The notes: a model not told the origin generated them from the letters alone. A DNA stretch of 64,000 bases from JBDIAG01 sp963835085 (GCA_963835085.1 CAWIED010000001.1:930001-994000), one strand, 5' to 3'. Counted from the stretch's first letter, positions 35,123-44,699 are shown. A program made the numbers and translations.

Positions 35123-35863
35123 GTGAGTACTGCCATTCCACCCGCCGACAACCCGTCAGCTGCACAGGCCACCACCTCAGGGCCGGGCCTGACGGAGAGG
35201 TTTGCGGCCCGGCAACGCCACCTGGTGCCGCTGCTGGCGCTGACCTTCTCCACCGGCATCGTCGACGCCGTCGGCTATCTCGGGCTCGATCGAGTCTTCA
35301 CCGGCAACATGACAGGCAACGTCGTGATCCTAGGAATGGCCCTGGCCGGCGCTGACGGGCTCCCGATCGTGGGTCCCACCATCGCACTCGGAGCCTTCCT
35401 GCTGGGCGCTGCACTCGGTGGACGGGTGCTGCGCAGTGCTCCGGCCGACTGGGTCGACGCCACCACCTGGCTGATCGCGGTGGTCGGCCTGGGCCAACTC
35501 GGGCTGGCCCTGTTCGTGGCGCTCGATCCGGACCCGTCGCACACAGCAGCGCTCGCCGTCACCGGGGTGTTGGGACTCATGATGGGCACCCAGGCGGGAG
35601 CGGCCCGGCACGTCGGGGTCAAAGATGTGACGACGGTGGTGGTCACCTCCACCATTACCGGCCTGGCCGCAGACTCCATCCTCGGCAATGGCACCGGCGC
35701 CCAGCTGGGCCGGCGCGGCACGGCCGTGCTCGCCATTCTGTGCGGTGCGGCGCTGGGCGCGCTGCTCCTGCGATCGGGGTTGCAGTGGGGCCTGCTGGCC
35801 AGCGGGGGCGTCACGGTGCTGGTGGCGATCTCGGTCGAGGTCGGCCGGCGTCGCTCGGGCTGA
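35123..35863 (+). CDS. YoaK/DUF1275 family membrane protein
   Basis: The 246-residue protein has about six TM helices with the family marks LTFSTGIVDAVGYLGL, FTGNMTGNVV.LG and GLMMGTQAGAARH.GVKDV.TVVVTSTI. Function is not established; the family is often called uncharacterised or transporter-like. GTG 35123 has GGAG seven bases upstream. It is the first gene of the plus-strand side of the purine island, 57 bp before pucG, so it may move a ureide or related compound (context only). Confidence 0.85.
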   Translation: MSTAIPPADNPSAAQATTSGPGLTERFAARQRHLVPLLALTFSTGIVDAVGYLGLDRVFTGNMTGNVVILGMALAGADGLPIVGPTIALGAFLLGAALGGRVLRSAPADWVDATTWLIAVVGLGQLGLALFVALDPDPSHTAALAVTGVLGLMMGTQAGAARHVGVKDVTTVVVTSTITGLAADSILGNGTGAQLGRRGTAVLAILCGAALGALLLRSGLQWGLLASGGVTVLVAISVEVGRRRSG

Positions 35864-35920
35864 CGAAACCTGCACGAAACCTGAGGTTCCTAGAGTCCGA
35901 TCAGAGACCGGAGAGACGAG

Positions 35921-37135
35921 ATGCGTTCAGAGCCTGTTAACCCTCCGCCGCGGCTACTCATGGGTCCGGGGCCGGTAGACGCCGACCCGCGGGTGCTACG
36001 AGCGATGTCGGCCGCTTTGGTGGGCCAGTTCGACCCCTTCATGACCGAGTGCATGGCCGAGACCTCGCAGTTGCTGCGTGAGGTCTTCCGCACCGACAAC
36101 GAGGCCACCCTGGTGATCGACGGCACCTCGCGGGCTGGCATCGAGGCTGCCTTGGTCTCGCTGCTCGAGCCCGGGGACCGGGTGCTCGTGCCGGTGTTCG
36201 GCCGGTTCGGGCACCTGCTCGCGGAGATCGCCGAACGCTGCGGAGCAGACGTCCACACGATCGAGACCGAGTGGGGCACAGTCTTCGAGCCCGAGCAGAT
36301 CGCGGCTGCGTTGCAGCGGGTGCGGCCCAAAGTGCTGGCCATGGTGCAGGGCGACACCTCCACCACGATGTGCCAGCCACTTGCCGAACTGGGAGCACTG
36401 TGCCGCGAGCACGGGGTGCTGCTCTACAGCGATGTCACCGCCTCGCTCGCGGGCAACGAGTTCGCCGCCGATGCGTGGGGGGTCGATGCCGCTACGGCCG
36501 GACTGCAGAAGTGCCTTGGCGGCCCGCCCGGCGCGGCTCCCATCACCCTGTCGCCGGCCGCGGTCGAGGTGATCACCTCGCGTCGGCACGTCGAGGCCGG
36601 CATCAAGACCGATGCGGACGCCAATCGGGGCCGGCGGATCGCCTCGAACTATTTCGACCTGGCGATGATCCTCGACTACTGGGGGCCGCGTCGGCTCAAC
36701 CACCACACCGAGGCCACCACGATGCTGTACGGCACCCGCGAATGTGCCCGGCTGCTGGTGAACGAGGGCCTCGAGGCGGCGGTGCAGCGGCATCGGCTCA
36801 ACGGCGCCGCCCTGGGCGCTGGGCTCGCCGCACTGGGCTTGCAGCTTTACGGCGACCAGCGCTACCGGATGAACAACGTTGTGGCAGTGCAGATTCCAGC
36901 CGGGGTCAGTGACGACGGAGTGCGCGGCGGCATGCTCGATGACTTCGGAATCGAGATCGGCACGTCGTTCGGCCCATTGCGCGGCAAGGTGTGGCGGGTC
37001 GGAACCATGGGGTACAACGCGCGCCGCGACGCCGTCCTCACCACCTTGGCCGCCCTCGAAGCGGTGCTACGCGCCCAGGGCCACCCCGTTGCGGGCGGAG
37101 CCGGTGTGGGCGCCGCCAAGGAGGTGTACGGGTGA
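35921..37135 (+). CDS. pucG: (S)-ureidoglycine-glyoxylate aminotransferase
   Basis: This class V PLP aminotransferase transfers the amino group of ureidoglycine to glyoxylate, giving oxalurate and glycine. The 404-residue protein shows LLMGPGPVD at the N-terminus, VIDGTSRAGIEAAL, YSDVTASLAGNE (cofactor Asp), and Schiff-base Lys in GLQKCLGGPPG, then the C-terminal R.GTMG segment. The family includes serine-glyoxylate and alanine-glyoxylate aminotransferases, but its neighbours (allantoate amidohydrolase, allantoinase) argue for PucG. It overlaps the next gene by 4 bp. Confidence 0.88.
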   Translation: MRSEPVNPPPRLLMGPGPVDADPRVLRAMSAALVGQFDPFMTECMAETSQLLREVFRTDNEATLVIDGTSRAGIEAALVSLLEPGDRVLVPVFGRFGHLLAEIAERCGADVHTIETEWGTVFEPEQIAAALQRVRPKVLAMVQGDTSTTMCQPLAELGALCREHGVLLYSDVTASLAGNEFAADAWGVDAATAGLQKCLGGPPGAAPITLSPAAVEVITSRRHVEAGIKTDADANRGRRIASNYFDLAMILDYWGPRRLNHHTEATTMLYGTRECARLLVNEGLEAAVQRHRLNGAALGAGLAALGLQLYGDQRYRMNNVVAVQIPAGVSDDGVRGGMLDDFGIEIGTSFGPLRGKVWRVGTMGYNARRDAVLTTLAALEAVLRAQGHPVAGGAGVGAAKEVYG

Positions 37136-38493
37136 GGGTCGAGAACGAATGCTCCGACCAGACAGCTTCGTCCAGTCCGGTCGGCCGATCCCAGCGGGCT
37201 GACTATGAGCAGCAGGCGGAGCTCATTCTGCGTCGGTGCGACCAGCTCGCCGCCCTGTCGGCACAGCCGAACCGCATCGACCGCTTCCACCTCACTCCCG
37301 AGCACGCCGCGGCCAATGCGCTCGTGGCCGGGTGGATGAGCGAGCTAGGGATGACGACCTGGGTCGACGCTGCCGGCAACCAGTGCGGTCGGCTCGAGGG
37401 TGTCGAGCCGGGACTGCCTGCGCTGATGATGGGCTCGCACATCGACACCGTTCCCAACGCCGGGCGTTACGACGGCCCGCTCGGGGTCGTCATGGCGTTG
37501 GCCGTGGTCGCGCGGTTGCGCGATGAGCTGCCCAGGCTGCCGTTCGCCCTGGAGATCGTGGCCTTCAGCGACGAGGAGGGCACCCGCTTCGGCAGCGCGC
37601 TGCTCGGCAGCCGGGCCGTCGCGGGCACGTGGCGCGAGGAGTTCTGGAACTACCGGGACGACGCGGGGGTCACTCTGCGGCAGGCCTTCTACGACTTCGG
37701 CCTCGACCCCGACCGGGTACACGAGGCAGCGCGGCGACCGCAGGACCTGGTCGGCTATCTCGAGGCGCACATCGAGCAGGGGCCTGAGCTCGAGGCCGCC
37801 GGACTGGCACTCGGAGTGGTGAGCTCCATCGCGGGCGCGCGTCGCTTCCATCTGGCCTGCCTCGGCCAGGCCCGGCATGCGGGTGGCACGCCGTACAGCA
37901 GGCGTCGCGATGCGCTCATCGGGGCCAGCTACGGCGTGCTCGACATCAACAAGATCGCGCGCCGGCTAGGGGTGATTGCCACCGTCGGCCGACTGCAGGC
38001 CTTTCCCGGGGGAGTGAACGTGGTGCCTGGCAAGGTGGAGTTCTCGCTCGATCTTCGTGCCGAACACGACGCCGATCGCGATCAGGCCTGGGAGGTCATG
38101 CACGACGCCATTGTGGCGCGCTGTACCGGCCTGGGCCTGAAGTTCGTGGTGGAGGAGGCACACCGGGCTCCAGCCATCTGGTGCGCACCCTGGTTGCAGA
38201 AGGCGGTGGCCGACGGCATCCAGCTGGCGGGGCAACAACAGACTCCCGTGCTCTTCTCGCGCGCGGGGCATGACGCCATGGCCATCGCAGCCGTCACCGA
38301 TATCGGCATGCTGTTCATCCGCTGCGCCGACGGCATCTCCCATCACCCCGACGAGGCGGTGAGCGTTGCCGACGTGGCCATCGCTCAGGAGGCCTTCGAG
38401 CAGTCCGTCCTTCAGGCCCTGCAGACTGCCGCCGAGCGCCGCCCGGGTGCGAGCGGCCTTGCCGGCTCGCAGCGACGCGGGGAGGGACCATGA
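37132..38493 (+). CDS. allC: Allantoate amidohydrolase
   Basis: This M20-type dinuclear metallohydrolase turns allantoate into ureidoglycine, ammonia and CO2. In the 453-residue protein the metal ligands are visible in order: GSHIDTV, DGPLGV, DEEGTRF, EAHIEQGPELE and ISHHPDEAV; the substrate-binding RR.HAGGTP-like block is QARHAGGTPYSRR. GTG 37132 overlaps the pucG stop, and the end overlaps allantoinase (ATGA). N-carbamoylase relatives look alike, but the gene order settles the call. Confidence 0.92.
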   Translation: MRVENECSDQTASSSPVGRSQRADYEQQAELILRRCDQLAALSAQPNRIDRFHLTPEHAAANALVAGWMSELGMTTWVDAAGNQCGRLEGVEPGLPALMMGSHIDTVPNAGRYDGPLGVVMALAVVARLRDELPRLPFALEIVAFSDEEGTRFGSALLGSRAVAGTWREEFWNYRDDAGVTLRQAFYDFGLDPDRVHEAARRPQDLVGYLEAHIEQGPELEAAGLALGVVSSIAGARRFHLACLGQARHAGGTPYSRRRDALIGASYGVLDINKIARRLGVIATVGRLQAFPGGVNVVPGKVEFSLDLRAEHDADRDQAWEVMHDAIVARCTGLGLKFVVEEAHRAPAIWCAPWLQKAVADGIQLAGQQQTPVLFSRAGHDAMAIAAVTDIGMLFIRCADGISHHPDEAVSVADVAIAQEAFEQSVLQALQTAAERRPGASGLAGSQRRGEGP

Positions 38494-39851
38494 GCGTCGA
38501 GACCTGGCAGGCTGAGCGAGCCCTCGTCGCGGGGGTGCTCCAGCCTGCGGAGGTCGGTGTGTGCGACGGGGTCATCGTCGACGTCCGCACCGGTGCGGGG
38601 GTGGGCGCGCGCAGCGTCGACGCGCAGCGCGTGATCGGGCCCGAATCCCTTCTGCTGCCAGGCAATGTCGACTCCCACGTGCATGTCAACGAGCCGGGCA
38701 GAACGCTATGGGAAGGGTTCGCCTCGGCTACGGAGGCGGCGGCCCGCGGTGGCATCACCACGATCGTCGACATGCCGCTGAACTCGATCCCCGCCACGAT
38801 CGATTCCGCCTCGCTGGATGCCAAACGCGCCAGTGCCGCCCACCAGGCGCACGTCGACGTCGGGTTCTGGGGTGGCGCGGTACCGCAGAATCTCGGTCGG
38901 CTCGAGGCGCTGTGGGACGAGGGCGTCTTCGGCTTCAAGTGCTTTCTCGTCGACTCCGGCGTACCGGAGTTCGCGCCATTGGATCGATCCGAGTTCGGCG
39001 TGGCCATGGCGGAGGTGGCTGGGTTCGGCGGACTCATGATCGTGCACGCCGAAGACCCCGACGTGATTGCCGGGGTGGGTGCATGGTCGTCGCGCAGCTA
39101 TCGCGAGTTCGTGGCGTCCCGGCCCGAGGAGGCCGAGATCAACGCCATCGCAACGGTTGTCGAGCAGTGCCGGGAGTACGGCACGCGCACCCACATCCTG
39201 CACCTGTCGAGCGCTCGCTCGCTCGACCTCATCGCCGCCGCCCGGGCCGAGGGCCTGCCGTTGACGGTGGAGACCTGCCCCCACTACCTCGTCTTCGACG
39301 CGGACTCGGTGCCCGACGGCGCGGCCGAGTTCAAGTGCTGCCCGCCGATCCGTGACGCGGGCAATCAGACCGCGTTATGGGACGCCTTGCGCGAGGGCAT
39401 CATCGACTGTGTCGTCAGCGATCACTCGCCCTCCACCCCGGAGGAGAAGAACAGAGGGGACGGCGACCTCGCCCTGGCCTGGGGTGGGGTCTCCGGTCTG
39501 CAGGTGACGTTTCCGACCATGGTCGACGAGGCCGCCCGGCGCGGCCTCGACATCGTGGCAGTGAGCGAGTGGATGTCGGCCGGGCCGGCCCGAGTGGCCG
39601 GCTTGTGCGGCAAGGGCGCCATCGCGGTGGGCTTCGACGCCGACCTGATCTGCTACCAGCCCGGACGCTCCATCGCCATCGACGGCAGCCGGTTGGCGCA
39701 CCGCAACAAGCTGACCCCCTATTCGGGACGCACCATCAGCGGGAGCGTCTGGCGGACCGTGGTGGCAGGCAGCACGGTCTTCGACGGTGAAGAGGTCGGC
39801 GCGCCATCGGGCAGGCTGCTATCTCGCAGCCACCCGACCAGCCAGGGCTGA
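38490..39851 (+). CDS. allB: Allantoinase
   Basis: Allantoinase opens the hydantoin ring of allantoin to allantoate. The 453-residue amidohydrolase shows DSHVHVNEPGR (metal His pair), FKCFL with the carboxylated lysine, VHAED and HILHLSSA (metal His), and SDHSPS (catalytic Asp). CPHYL and EFKCCPPIR are allantoinase-typical. Its ATG overlaps allC and its end lies 10 bp before a GntR gene. It is full length and intact. Confidence 0.95.
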   Translation: MSVETWQAERALVAGVLQPAEVGVCDGVIVDVRTGAGVGARSVDAQRVIGPESLLLPGNVDSHVHVNEPGRTLWEGFASATEAAARGGITTIVDMPLNSIPATIDSASLDAKRASAAHQAHVDVGFWGGAVPQNLGRLEALWDEGVFGFKCFLVDSGVPEFAPLDRSEFGVAMAEVAGFGGLMIVHAEDPDVIAGVGAWSSRSYREFVASRPEEAEINAIATVVEQCREYGTRTHILHLSSARSLDLIAAARAEGLPLTVETCPHYLVFDADSVPDGAAEFKCCPPIRDAGNQTALWDALREGIIDCVVSDHSPSTPEEKNRGDGDLALAWGGVSGLQVTFPTMVDEAARRGLDIVAVSEWMSAGPARVAGLCGKGAIAVGFDADLICYQPGRSIAIDGSRLAHRNKLTPYSGRTISGSVWRTVVAGSTVFDGEEVGAPSGRLLSRSHPTSQG

Positions 39852-39861
39852 GGCGACGCCG

Positions 39862-40581
39862 ATGAATCGCCACCCGCAGCGCAAGGCTCCCATCGTGGCG
39901 CTGCTGCAACAGCTTCCAGAACCCGGGCAGGCCGCCATCCTGGCCGAGCTGCGGCGCGTGATCGTAGAGGGCGGCGCACCGCCTGGCTCGGCGCTGCCGT
40001 TGGACGACATCGCGACGGTGTTCGCGGTGAGCCGGATCCCGGTGCGGGAGGCGATCAGGACCTTGCAGGGCGAGGGCCTGGTGGAGCAGGTGCCCCGGCA
40101 CGGCTACGCCGTGGCCCGATTGACCCTTGCCGAGTACGTCGAGCTATACGCCGCGCGCTGCGCCCTGGAGAAGGTGGCGTTGACGCAGGGCCTGCTTCTT
40201 GCCGACGACGCCGACTTAGCCCGCGCACAGACGGTGCACGAGCGGGCCAGCCGATCCCTCGAGGTCGGCGACTCCTCGGGCTGGCACCGATTGAGCCGCG
40301 AGTTTCACCTCGCCCTCATCGCACCCTCGAAGATGCTCCGGTTGCTGGCATTGATGGAGTCGACCTGGAACATCACCGAGCCGGCACAACCCATGACACT
40401 GCTGCCTGCCGATGTACTGCATCAGTTGAACGCCGATCACGATGCACTGCTTGCCCCCTATCGGGCGCGCGACGTGGAAGCCGCTCAAAGCGCTGCTGCC
40501 CGGCACACCGAGAACCTGTTGGACGCCTTGCGTGCACTGGCGCCCGATGTCTGGCCTTTTGCCGCAGCAGAGACGCGATGA
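39862..40581 (+). CDS. GntR/FCD regulator inside the allantoin operon
   Basis: The 239-residue protein has an N-terminal winged helix (AELRRVIVEGGAPPGSALPL, DDIATVFAVSRIPVREAIRTL, Q.EGLVEQVPRHGYAV) and an FCD domain with R.ALE, W..L.REFHLALI and H..LL..Y conserved positions. It lies between allB and the NCS1 permease gene and 14 bp upstream of a palindrome (40596-40613) in front of the permease, which is its most likely target. ATG 39862 is used. Confidence 0.88.
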   Translation: MNRHPQRKAPIVALLQQLPEPGQAAILAELRRVIVEGGAPPGSALPLDDIATVFAVSRIPVREAIRTLQGEGLVEQVPRHGYAVARLTLAEYVELYAARCALEKVALTQGLLLADDADLARAQTVHERASRSLEVGDSSGWHRLSREFHLALIAPSKMLRLLALMESTWNITEPAQPMTLLPADVLHQLNADHDALLAPYRARDVEAAQSAAARHTENLLDALRALAPDVWPFAAAETR

Positions 40582-40595
40582 CACAGCATCAAAAC

Positions 40596-40613
40596 GATCG
40601 GATATATCTGATC
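40596..40613. promoter_or_regulatory. Candidate operator before the NCS1 permease
   Basis: GATCGGATATATCTGATC is an 18 bp palindrome with one mismatched pair, in a locally AT-rich gap between the GntR gene and the permease gene. It fits a dimeric GntR/FCD regulator. Binding is inferred. Confidence 0.55.
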
Positions 40614-40704
40614 TGCAATACGCGGGAAACATGATGACGAGGTAATCGAAACACAGCGTTCCTACGGTGAGGCCAACAAATTCCCACACCGTTTGGAGCA
40701 CGCA

Positions 40705-42240
40705 ATGGCCACCGACACCCTGATCGTTCCGGATCCTGTGCCAGTCCCGGATCCTGCGCCAGCCGGCACCAGCGTCATCAAACCTGGGTACGACCTCCGC
40801 CTCACCAACGAAGATCTGGCGCCGTTGGCGAAGCAGAGCTGGAGCTCGTACAACATCTTTGCGTTCTGGATGTCCGACGTGCACAGTGTCGGCGGCTATG
40901 TCACCGCCGGGAGCCTCTTCGCACTGGGACTCACCAGTTGGCAGGTGTTCATCTGCCTGATCGTCGGTATTGTCATCGTCCAGTTCTTCTGCAATCTGGT
41001 GGCGAAGCCGTCACAGCAGGCGGCCGTGCCCTATCCCGTCGCAAGCCGGGTGCCGTTCGGAGTTCTCGGCGCCAACATTCCGGCCATCATTCGTGGTCTC
41101 ATTGCCGTGGCCTGGTATGGCGTGCAGACCTATCTCGCCTCCGCTTCGCTGAATGTGGTGCTGCTCAAGCTGTTTCCCTCACTGATGCCGTACGCCGAGG
41201 TGAGTCAGCATGGATTCCTCGGACTGTCGGCGCTGGGCTATGTGACCTACGCCGCTTTGTGGGTCGTCCAGGCCATCGTCTTCTGGCGTGGCATGGAGTC
41301 GATCCGCAAGTTCATCGATTTCTGCGGCCCGGCCGTGTATGTAGTCATGATCGTGCTCTGCGGGTACCTGCTTTTCCAGGCCCACTTCGCCGTGAATCTC
41401 AGCCTGTCGGACAAGCACCTCAGCGGCTGGGCGGTGGTGGGCACCATGCTGTCTGCTATCGCGCTCGTGGTCTCGTACTTCTCCGGGCCGATGCTGAACT
41501 TCGGTGACTTCTCCCGCTATGGCAAGACCTTCGCCGCGGTCAAGCGTGGCAACTTCTGGGGCCTGCCGGTGAACTTCATCGTGTTCTCCCTGCTCTGCGT
41601 GCTCACGGCCGCCGCAACCCTGCCGGTGTTCGGCAAGCTCATCACCGACCCGGTCGAGACGGTGAGCCGCATCGACAACACCTTTGCCATCGTGCTCGGG
41701 GCGCTTACCTTCACGATCGCCACGGTCGGCATCAACATCGTGGCCAACTTCATCTCCCCGGCCTTCGACTTCTCCAATGTGAACCCACAGCGGATCAGCT
41801 GGCGTGCCGGAGGCATGGTGGCCGCGGTCGGCTCTGTGCTCCTCACCCCCTGGAACTGGTACAACAACGACCAGGCCATCCACTACACGCTGGGCATTCT
41901 CGGCGCCTTGATCGGGCCGTTGTTCGGCATTCTCATCGCCGACTTCTACCTGATCCGCCGCCAGAAGATCGTCGTGGACGACCTGTTCACGCTGTCGCCC
42001 GCAGGCACCTACTGGTACAGCAAGGGCTATAACCCGGCGGCCGTCTACGCCGTGATCATCTCCGGCATCGTCTCCATCGCCTCGGTGGTGGCACCGCGGC
42101 TGGCCGGGCAGGGCGTGTGGATCTCCGACTACAGCTGGTTCATCGGGTGTGGCGCGGGTTTCGCGGCGTATTACCTGCTGGCCCGCCGGGCGGACGTGGC
42201 GGGATGCCGCACCAAGGTTCCTGCCTCGTTGGACATCTAG
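40705..42240 (+). CDS. pucI: NCS1 allantoin/purine permease
   Basis: The 511-residue protein has about 12 TM helices and an NCS1 N-terminus: NEDLAPLAKQSWSSYNIFAF then WMSDVHSVGGY. Further marks are YPV.SR..FGV.GAN.PA..R, the Y.GQT-like WYGVQTYLAS, GP..NFGDFSRY, and NF.SPA.DFSN..P..ISWRAGG near the C-terminus. NCS1 carriers import allantoin, hydantoins, cytosine or uracil with a cation; the neighbours favour allantoin. ATG 40705 has GGAG six bases upstream. The symbol is by analogy to Bacillus. Confidence 0.88.
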   Translation: MATDTLIVPDPVPVPDPAPAGTSVIKPGYDLRLTNEDLAPLAKQSWSSYNIFAFWMSDVHSVGGYVTAGSLFALGLTSWQVFICLIVGIVIVQFFCNLVAKPSQQAAVPYPVASRVPFGVLGANIPAIIRGLIAVAWYGVQTYLASASLNVVLLKLFPSLMPYAEVSQHGFLGLSALGYVTYAALWVVQAIVFWRGMESIRKFIDFCGPAVYVVMIVLCGYLLFQAHFAVNLSLSDKHLSGWAVVGTMLSAIALVVSYFSGPMLNFGDFSRYGKTFAAVKRGNFWGLPVNFIVFSLLCVLTAAATLPVFGKLITDPVETVSRIDNTFAIVLGALTFTIATVGINIVANFISPAFDFSNVNPQRISWRAGGMVAAVGSVLLTPWNWYNNDQAIHYTLGILGALIGPLFGILIADFYLIRRQKIVVDDLFTLSPAGTYWYSKGYNPAAVYAVIISGIVSIASVVAPRLAGQGVWISDYSWFIGCGAGFAAYYLLARRADVAGCRTKVPASLDI

Positions 42241-42335
42241 GCCGGCTATCCGGACGGATCTGCGGCACCTGGGTCACTGCGCATAGTCCGCTGGGGAGTT
42301 CTGCGTTGATGACGGCCTGCGACTGGAGACGAATC

Positions 42336-43112
42336 ATGCATCTCAAAGTGATCAACCCCAACACGAGTTCGGCCATGACCCAGGTGATCGCCGCCGGCGC
42401 CTATCAGGTGCTGCCCGGTGACGTGCAGCTCTCCGTGGTCAATCCTCGGATGGGCCCCCCGTCCATCGAGAGCCACTACGACGAAGCGCTCTGTGTGCCG
42501 GGCATTCTCGAGGAGATCGAGGTGGGGGAGCGGCAAGGCGTGGACGGCTACGTCCTGGCGTGTTTCGGCGACCCGGGCCTGCAGGCGGCACGCGAACTGG
42601 CGGACGGCCCGGTCATCGGCCTGGCCGAGGCCGCCATGCGTACCGCCTGCTACCTCGGCCGCTCGTTCAGCGTCGTCACCACCCTGCATCGAACTGTGGG
42701 ACGTGCGCTCGATCTGGCCGCCGCCTACGGCGTCCGGGACGCCTGCGCAGGAGTACACGCCGCCGATGTAGCGGTGCTCGACCTCGATCGGGGTCCGAAT
42801 GCGTTCGAGACAGTGCTCGGTGCCTGCAGGCAGGCGTTGACAGCCGACGGGAGGGACGTCATCGTGCTCGGCTGTGCCGGCATGACGTCGTTCACTCCGC
42901 GGCTGTCGACGGCCCTGGGTGTGCCGGTCGTCGACGGCGTGAGCGCCGCTGTGCTCACGGTGTCGTCTCTCGTGAGGCAGGGCCTGCGGACGTCTACCCG
43001 TTCGGAGTTCGCCGCACCCCCGCCGAAACAGTACGTGGGCGAACTGGCCAGGTTCGGCAGCAGCGAACCGATTCCGAGTGGTGACTCCGCCATGCTGGGA
43101 GCCTCGGCATGA
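42336..43112 (+). CDS. hpxA: Allantoin/hydantoin racemase
   Basis: The 258-residue Asp/Glu-racemase-fold protein has NPNTSSAMT at the N-terminus and the two catalytic cysteines in LACFGDPGL and LGCAGMT. These features mark the hydantoin racemase family, including allantoin racemase HpxA. It would interconvert (R)- and (S)-allantoin so that both reach the stereospecific allantoinase. ATG 42336 has GGAG eight bases upstream. It overlaps the split uraD gene by 4 bp. Confidence 0.85.
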   Translation: MHLKVINPNTSSAMTQVIAAGAYQVLPGDVQLSVVNPRMGPPSIESHYDEALCVPGILEEIEVGERQGVDGYVLACFGDPGLQAARELADGPVIGLAEAAMRTACYLGRSFSVVTTLHRTVGRALDLAAAYGVRDACAGVHAADVAVLDLDRGPNAFETVLGACRQALTADGRDVIVLGCAGMTSFTPRLSTALGVPVVDGVSAAVLTVSSLVRQGLRTSTRSEFAAPPPKQYVGELARFGSSEPIPSGDSAMLGASA

Positions 43113-43520
43113 CCAGCCTGGCCGATCCCTCCGGCCCTTGCCTGGGCTCAGCCATACAGGCCGGGCCTGGCCGACTCAGCGTGCACCTGGAGGCGCAGGG
43201 GCCGGACGGCGCGGGTGAGAGCGCTCTCGAACGGTTCAACTCGGCACGGCTCGACGAGGCTCGCCGCCTGGTGGCTCCCTGCGCCGACATCGCGTGGTGG
43301 GTGGGGCTGGTCGTCGGCGGCCGGCCCTACCCGGACGTGGACACGGCCGTGCGCAGCGCCGGCGTCTTGGCCCGCGACTGGAGCCGCAGCGACATCGAAC
43401 GCGCACTGGCCAAACACCCGAGGATCGGCGAGCGCCCCAAGCCCGACTCGGCGGAGTCAGCAATGTCGGCCAAGGAGCAGGGCGGTGTGAGCAATGACCC
43501 GGATCTCGCCAGGCGGCTAG

Positions 43521-44479
43521 GGCCTGTCCTGTAAGTGGTTTTCGGCGTGGTCGCTTTCACCCCTGGTCGGGTTGTGTTAATCCGGTCGGGTGGCTGGTGT
43601 GGGTCGTGGTGAGCTGACGGACAAGGCGTGGGCGGTGATCGAGCCGTTGCTGCCCGCAAACGGTGGGGGCCGGCGGTGGCGGGAGCACCGGCAGGTGATC
43701 AACGGCATCTTGTGGAAGCTGCGCACCGGCGCCCCGTGGCGGGACCTGCCGGAGCGGTACGGGCCGTGGAAGACCGCGCACGAGCGACTGCGGAAGTGGA
43801 CGATCGACGGGACCTGGGACAAGATCCTGCAGGCTGCGATCGTCAAAGACGACGCCGTCGGGGACGTGGAGTGGATCATCTCGATCGACTCGAGCGTCGT
43901 CCGGGCCCACCAGCACGCTGCCGGGGCCCGGAAAAAGGGGGATCCTCACGAGGTGAGATCGAGGCCCTCCAGGTGGACGGAGAGTGCATCGGCAGATCCC
44001 GAGGAGGACTGAGCACCAAGCTGCATCTCGCCGTCGACGGGCGCGGCCTGCCGGTCAGCATGATCCTCACCCCGGGCCAGGACGGTGACAATCCGCAACT
44101 GCTGCCCCTGCTCGACCAGATCCGCGTCCCGAGGGTTGGCCCCGGCAGGCCCCGGTCGAAGCCGGAGGCAGTGCTGGCCGACAAGGCCTATTCCCACCCC
44201 TCGACAAGAGCCGCGTTGCGACAGCGGCGCATCCGATTCACCAGCCCCGAGCGGACCGACCAGATCTACCGGCGGAAAGCCAAGGGCGCACACGGCGGCA
44301 GGCCTCCCATGGTGGACCTGACCGGGTACAAGAGACGCAACGTCGTGGAGAGGTGCTTCAACAAGCTCAAACAGTTCCGCGACTTCGCCACCCGCTACGC
44401 CAAACGCGCCGCCTACTTCAAAGCTGAGATCACCCTCGCCGCCACCATCCTCTGGCTCCGATAACTTACAGGACAGGCC
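43521..44479 (+). mobile_element. IS5-family insertion sequence (IS427-like), 959 bp
   Basis: Perfect 16 bp terminal inverted repeats GGCCTGTCCTGTAAGT (43521-43536 and complement at 44464-44479) bound a two-frame DDE transposase. The target CTAG is duplicated (43517-43520 and 44480-44483). Because CTAG is palindromic the ends could be drawn one or two bases differently (TA duplication). The termini and transposase look intact, so it may still move. Confidence 0.93.
43590..44464 (+). CDS. IS5-family transposase made by -1 frameshifting
   Basis: Frame one (GTG 43590) encodes ELTDKAWAVIEPLLP, then RWREHRQVINGILWKLRTGA, then PWRDLP and IISIDSSVVRAHQHAAGARK with the first catalytic Asp. At an A5G5 run (43932-43941) reading must slip -1 to continue with GLSTKLHLAVDGRGLP, second Asp in VLADKAYSHPS and Glu in RNVVERCFNKLKQFRDFATR. 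This is the usual IS427-group layout. The restored product is about 290 residues. Confidence 0.88.
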
Positions 44480-44699
44480 CTAGCCAGCGTCAACGCCGCC
44501 TACGAGGCCAAGTTCGGGCTCGTGTTCCTCATTCGCGCGGCCGGCCGCAGCGGCGAGGAGATGGTGCGCGAATGCGAACGCCGACTCGGCAATACCAAGG
44601 ATGAGGAGTTCGTCGAGATCGCCCGTCAACTGCGCGAGATAGCCATGCTCCGGCTGCGCGAGAGTCTCGCGGGAGCGGCTGCGTCATGAGCCAGCGGTC

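Larger units (their letters stand above)
43109..44689 (+). pseudogene. uraD: OHCU decarboxylase, interrupted by an IS5-type element
   Basis: The 5' part (43109-43520) encodes FNSARLDEARRLV, AP.ADIAWWV and the catalytic-His motif HPRIGERP, up to DLARR. The 3' part (44484-44689) continues LASVNAAYEAKFGLVFLIRA, AGRSGEEM and ends at TGA 44689. Removing the element and one CTAG copy rejoins the frame exactly (R-R-L-A-S-V), giving a 205-residue protein. UraD stereospecifically decarboxylates OHCU to (S)-allantoin. As sequenced the gene is split between FLIRAAGRS and the His motif, so no active enzyme is expected. Confidence 0.93.
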
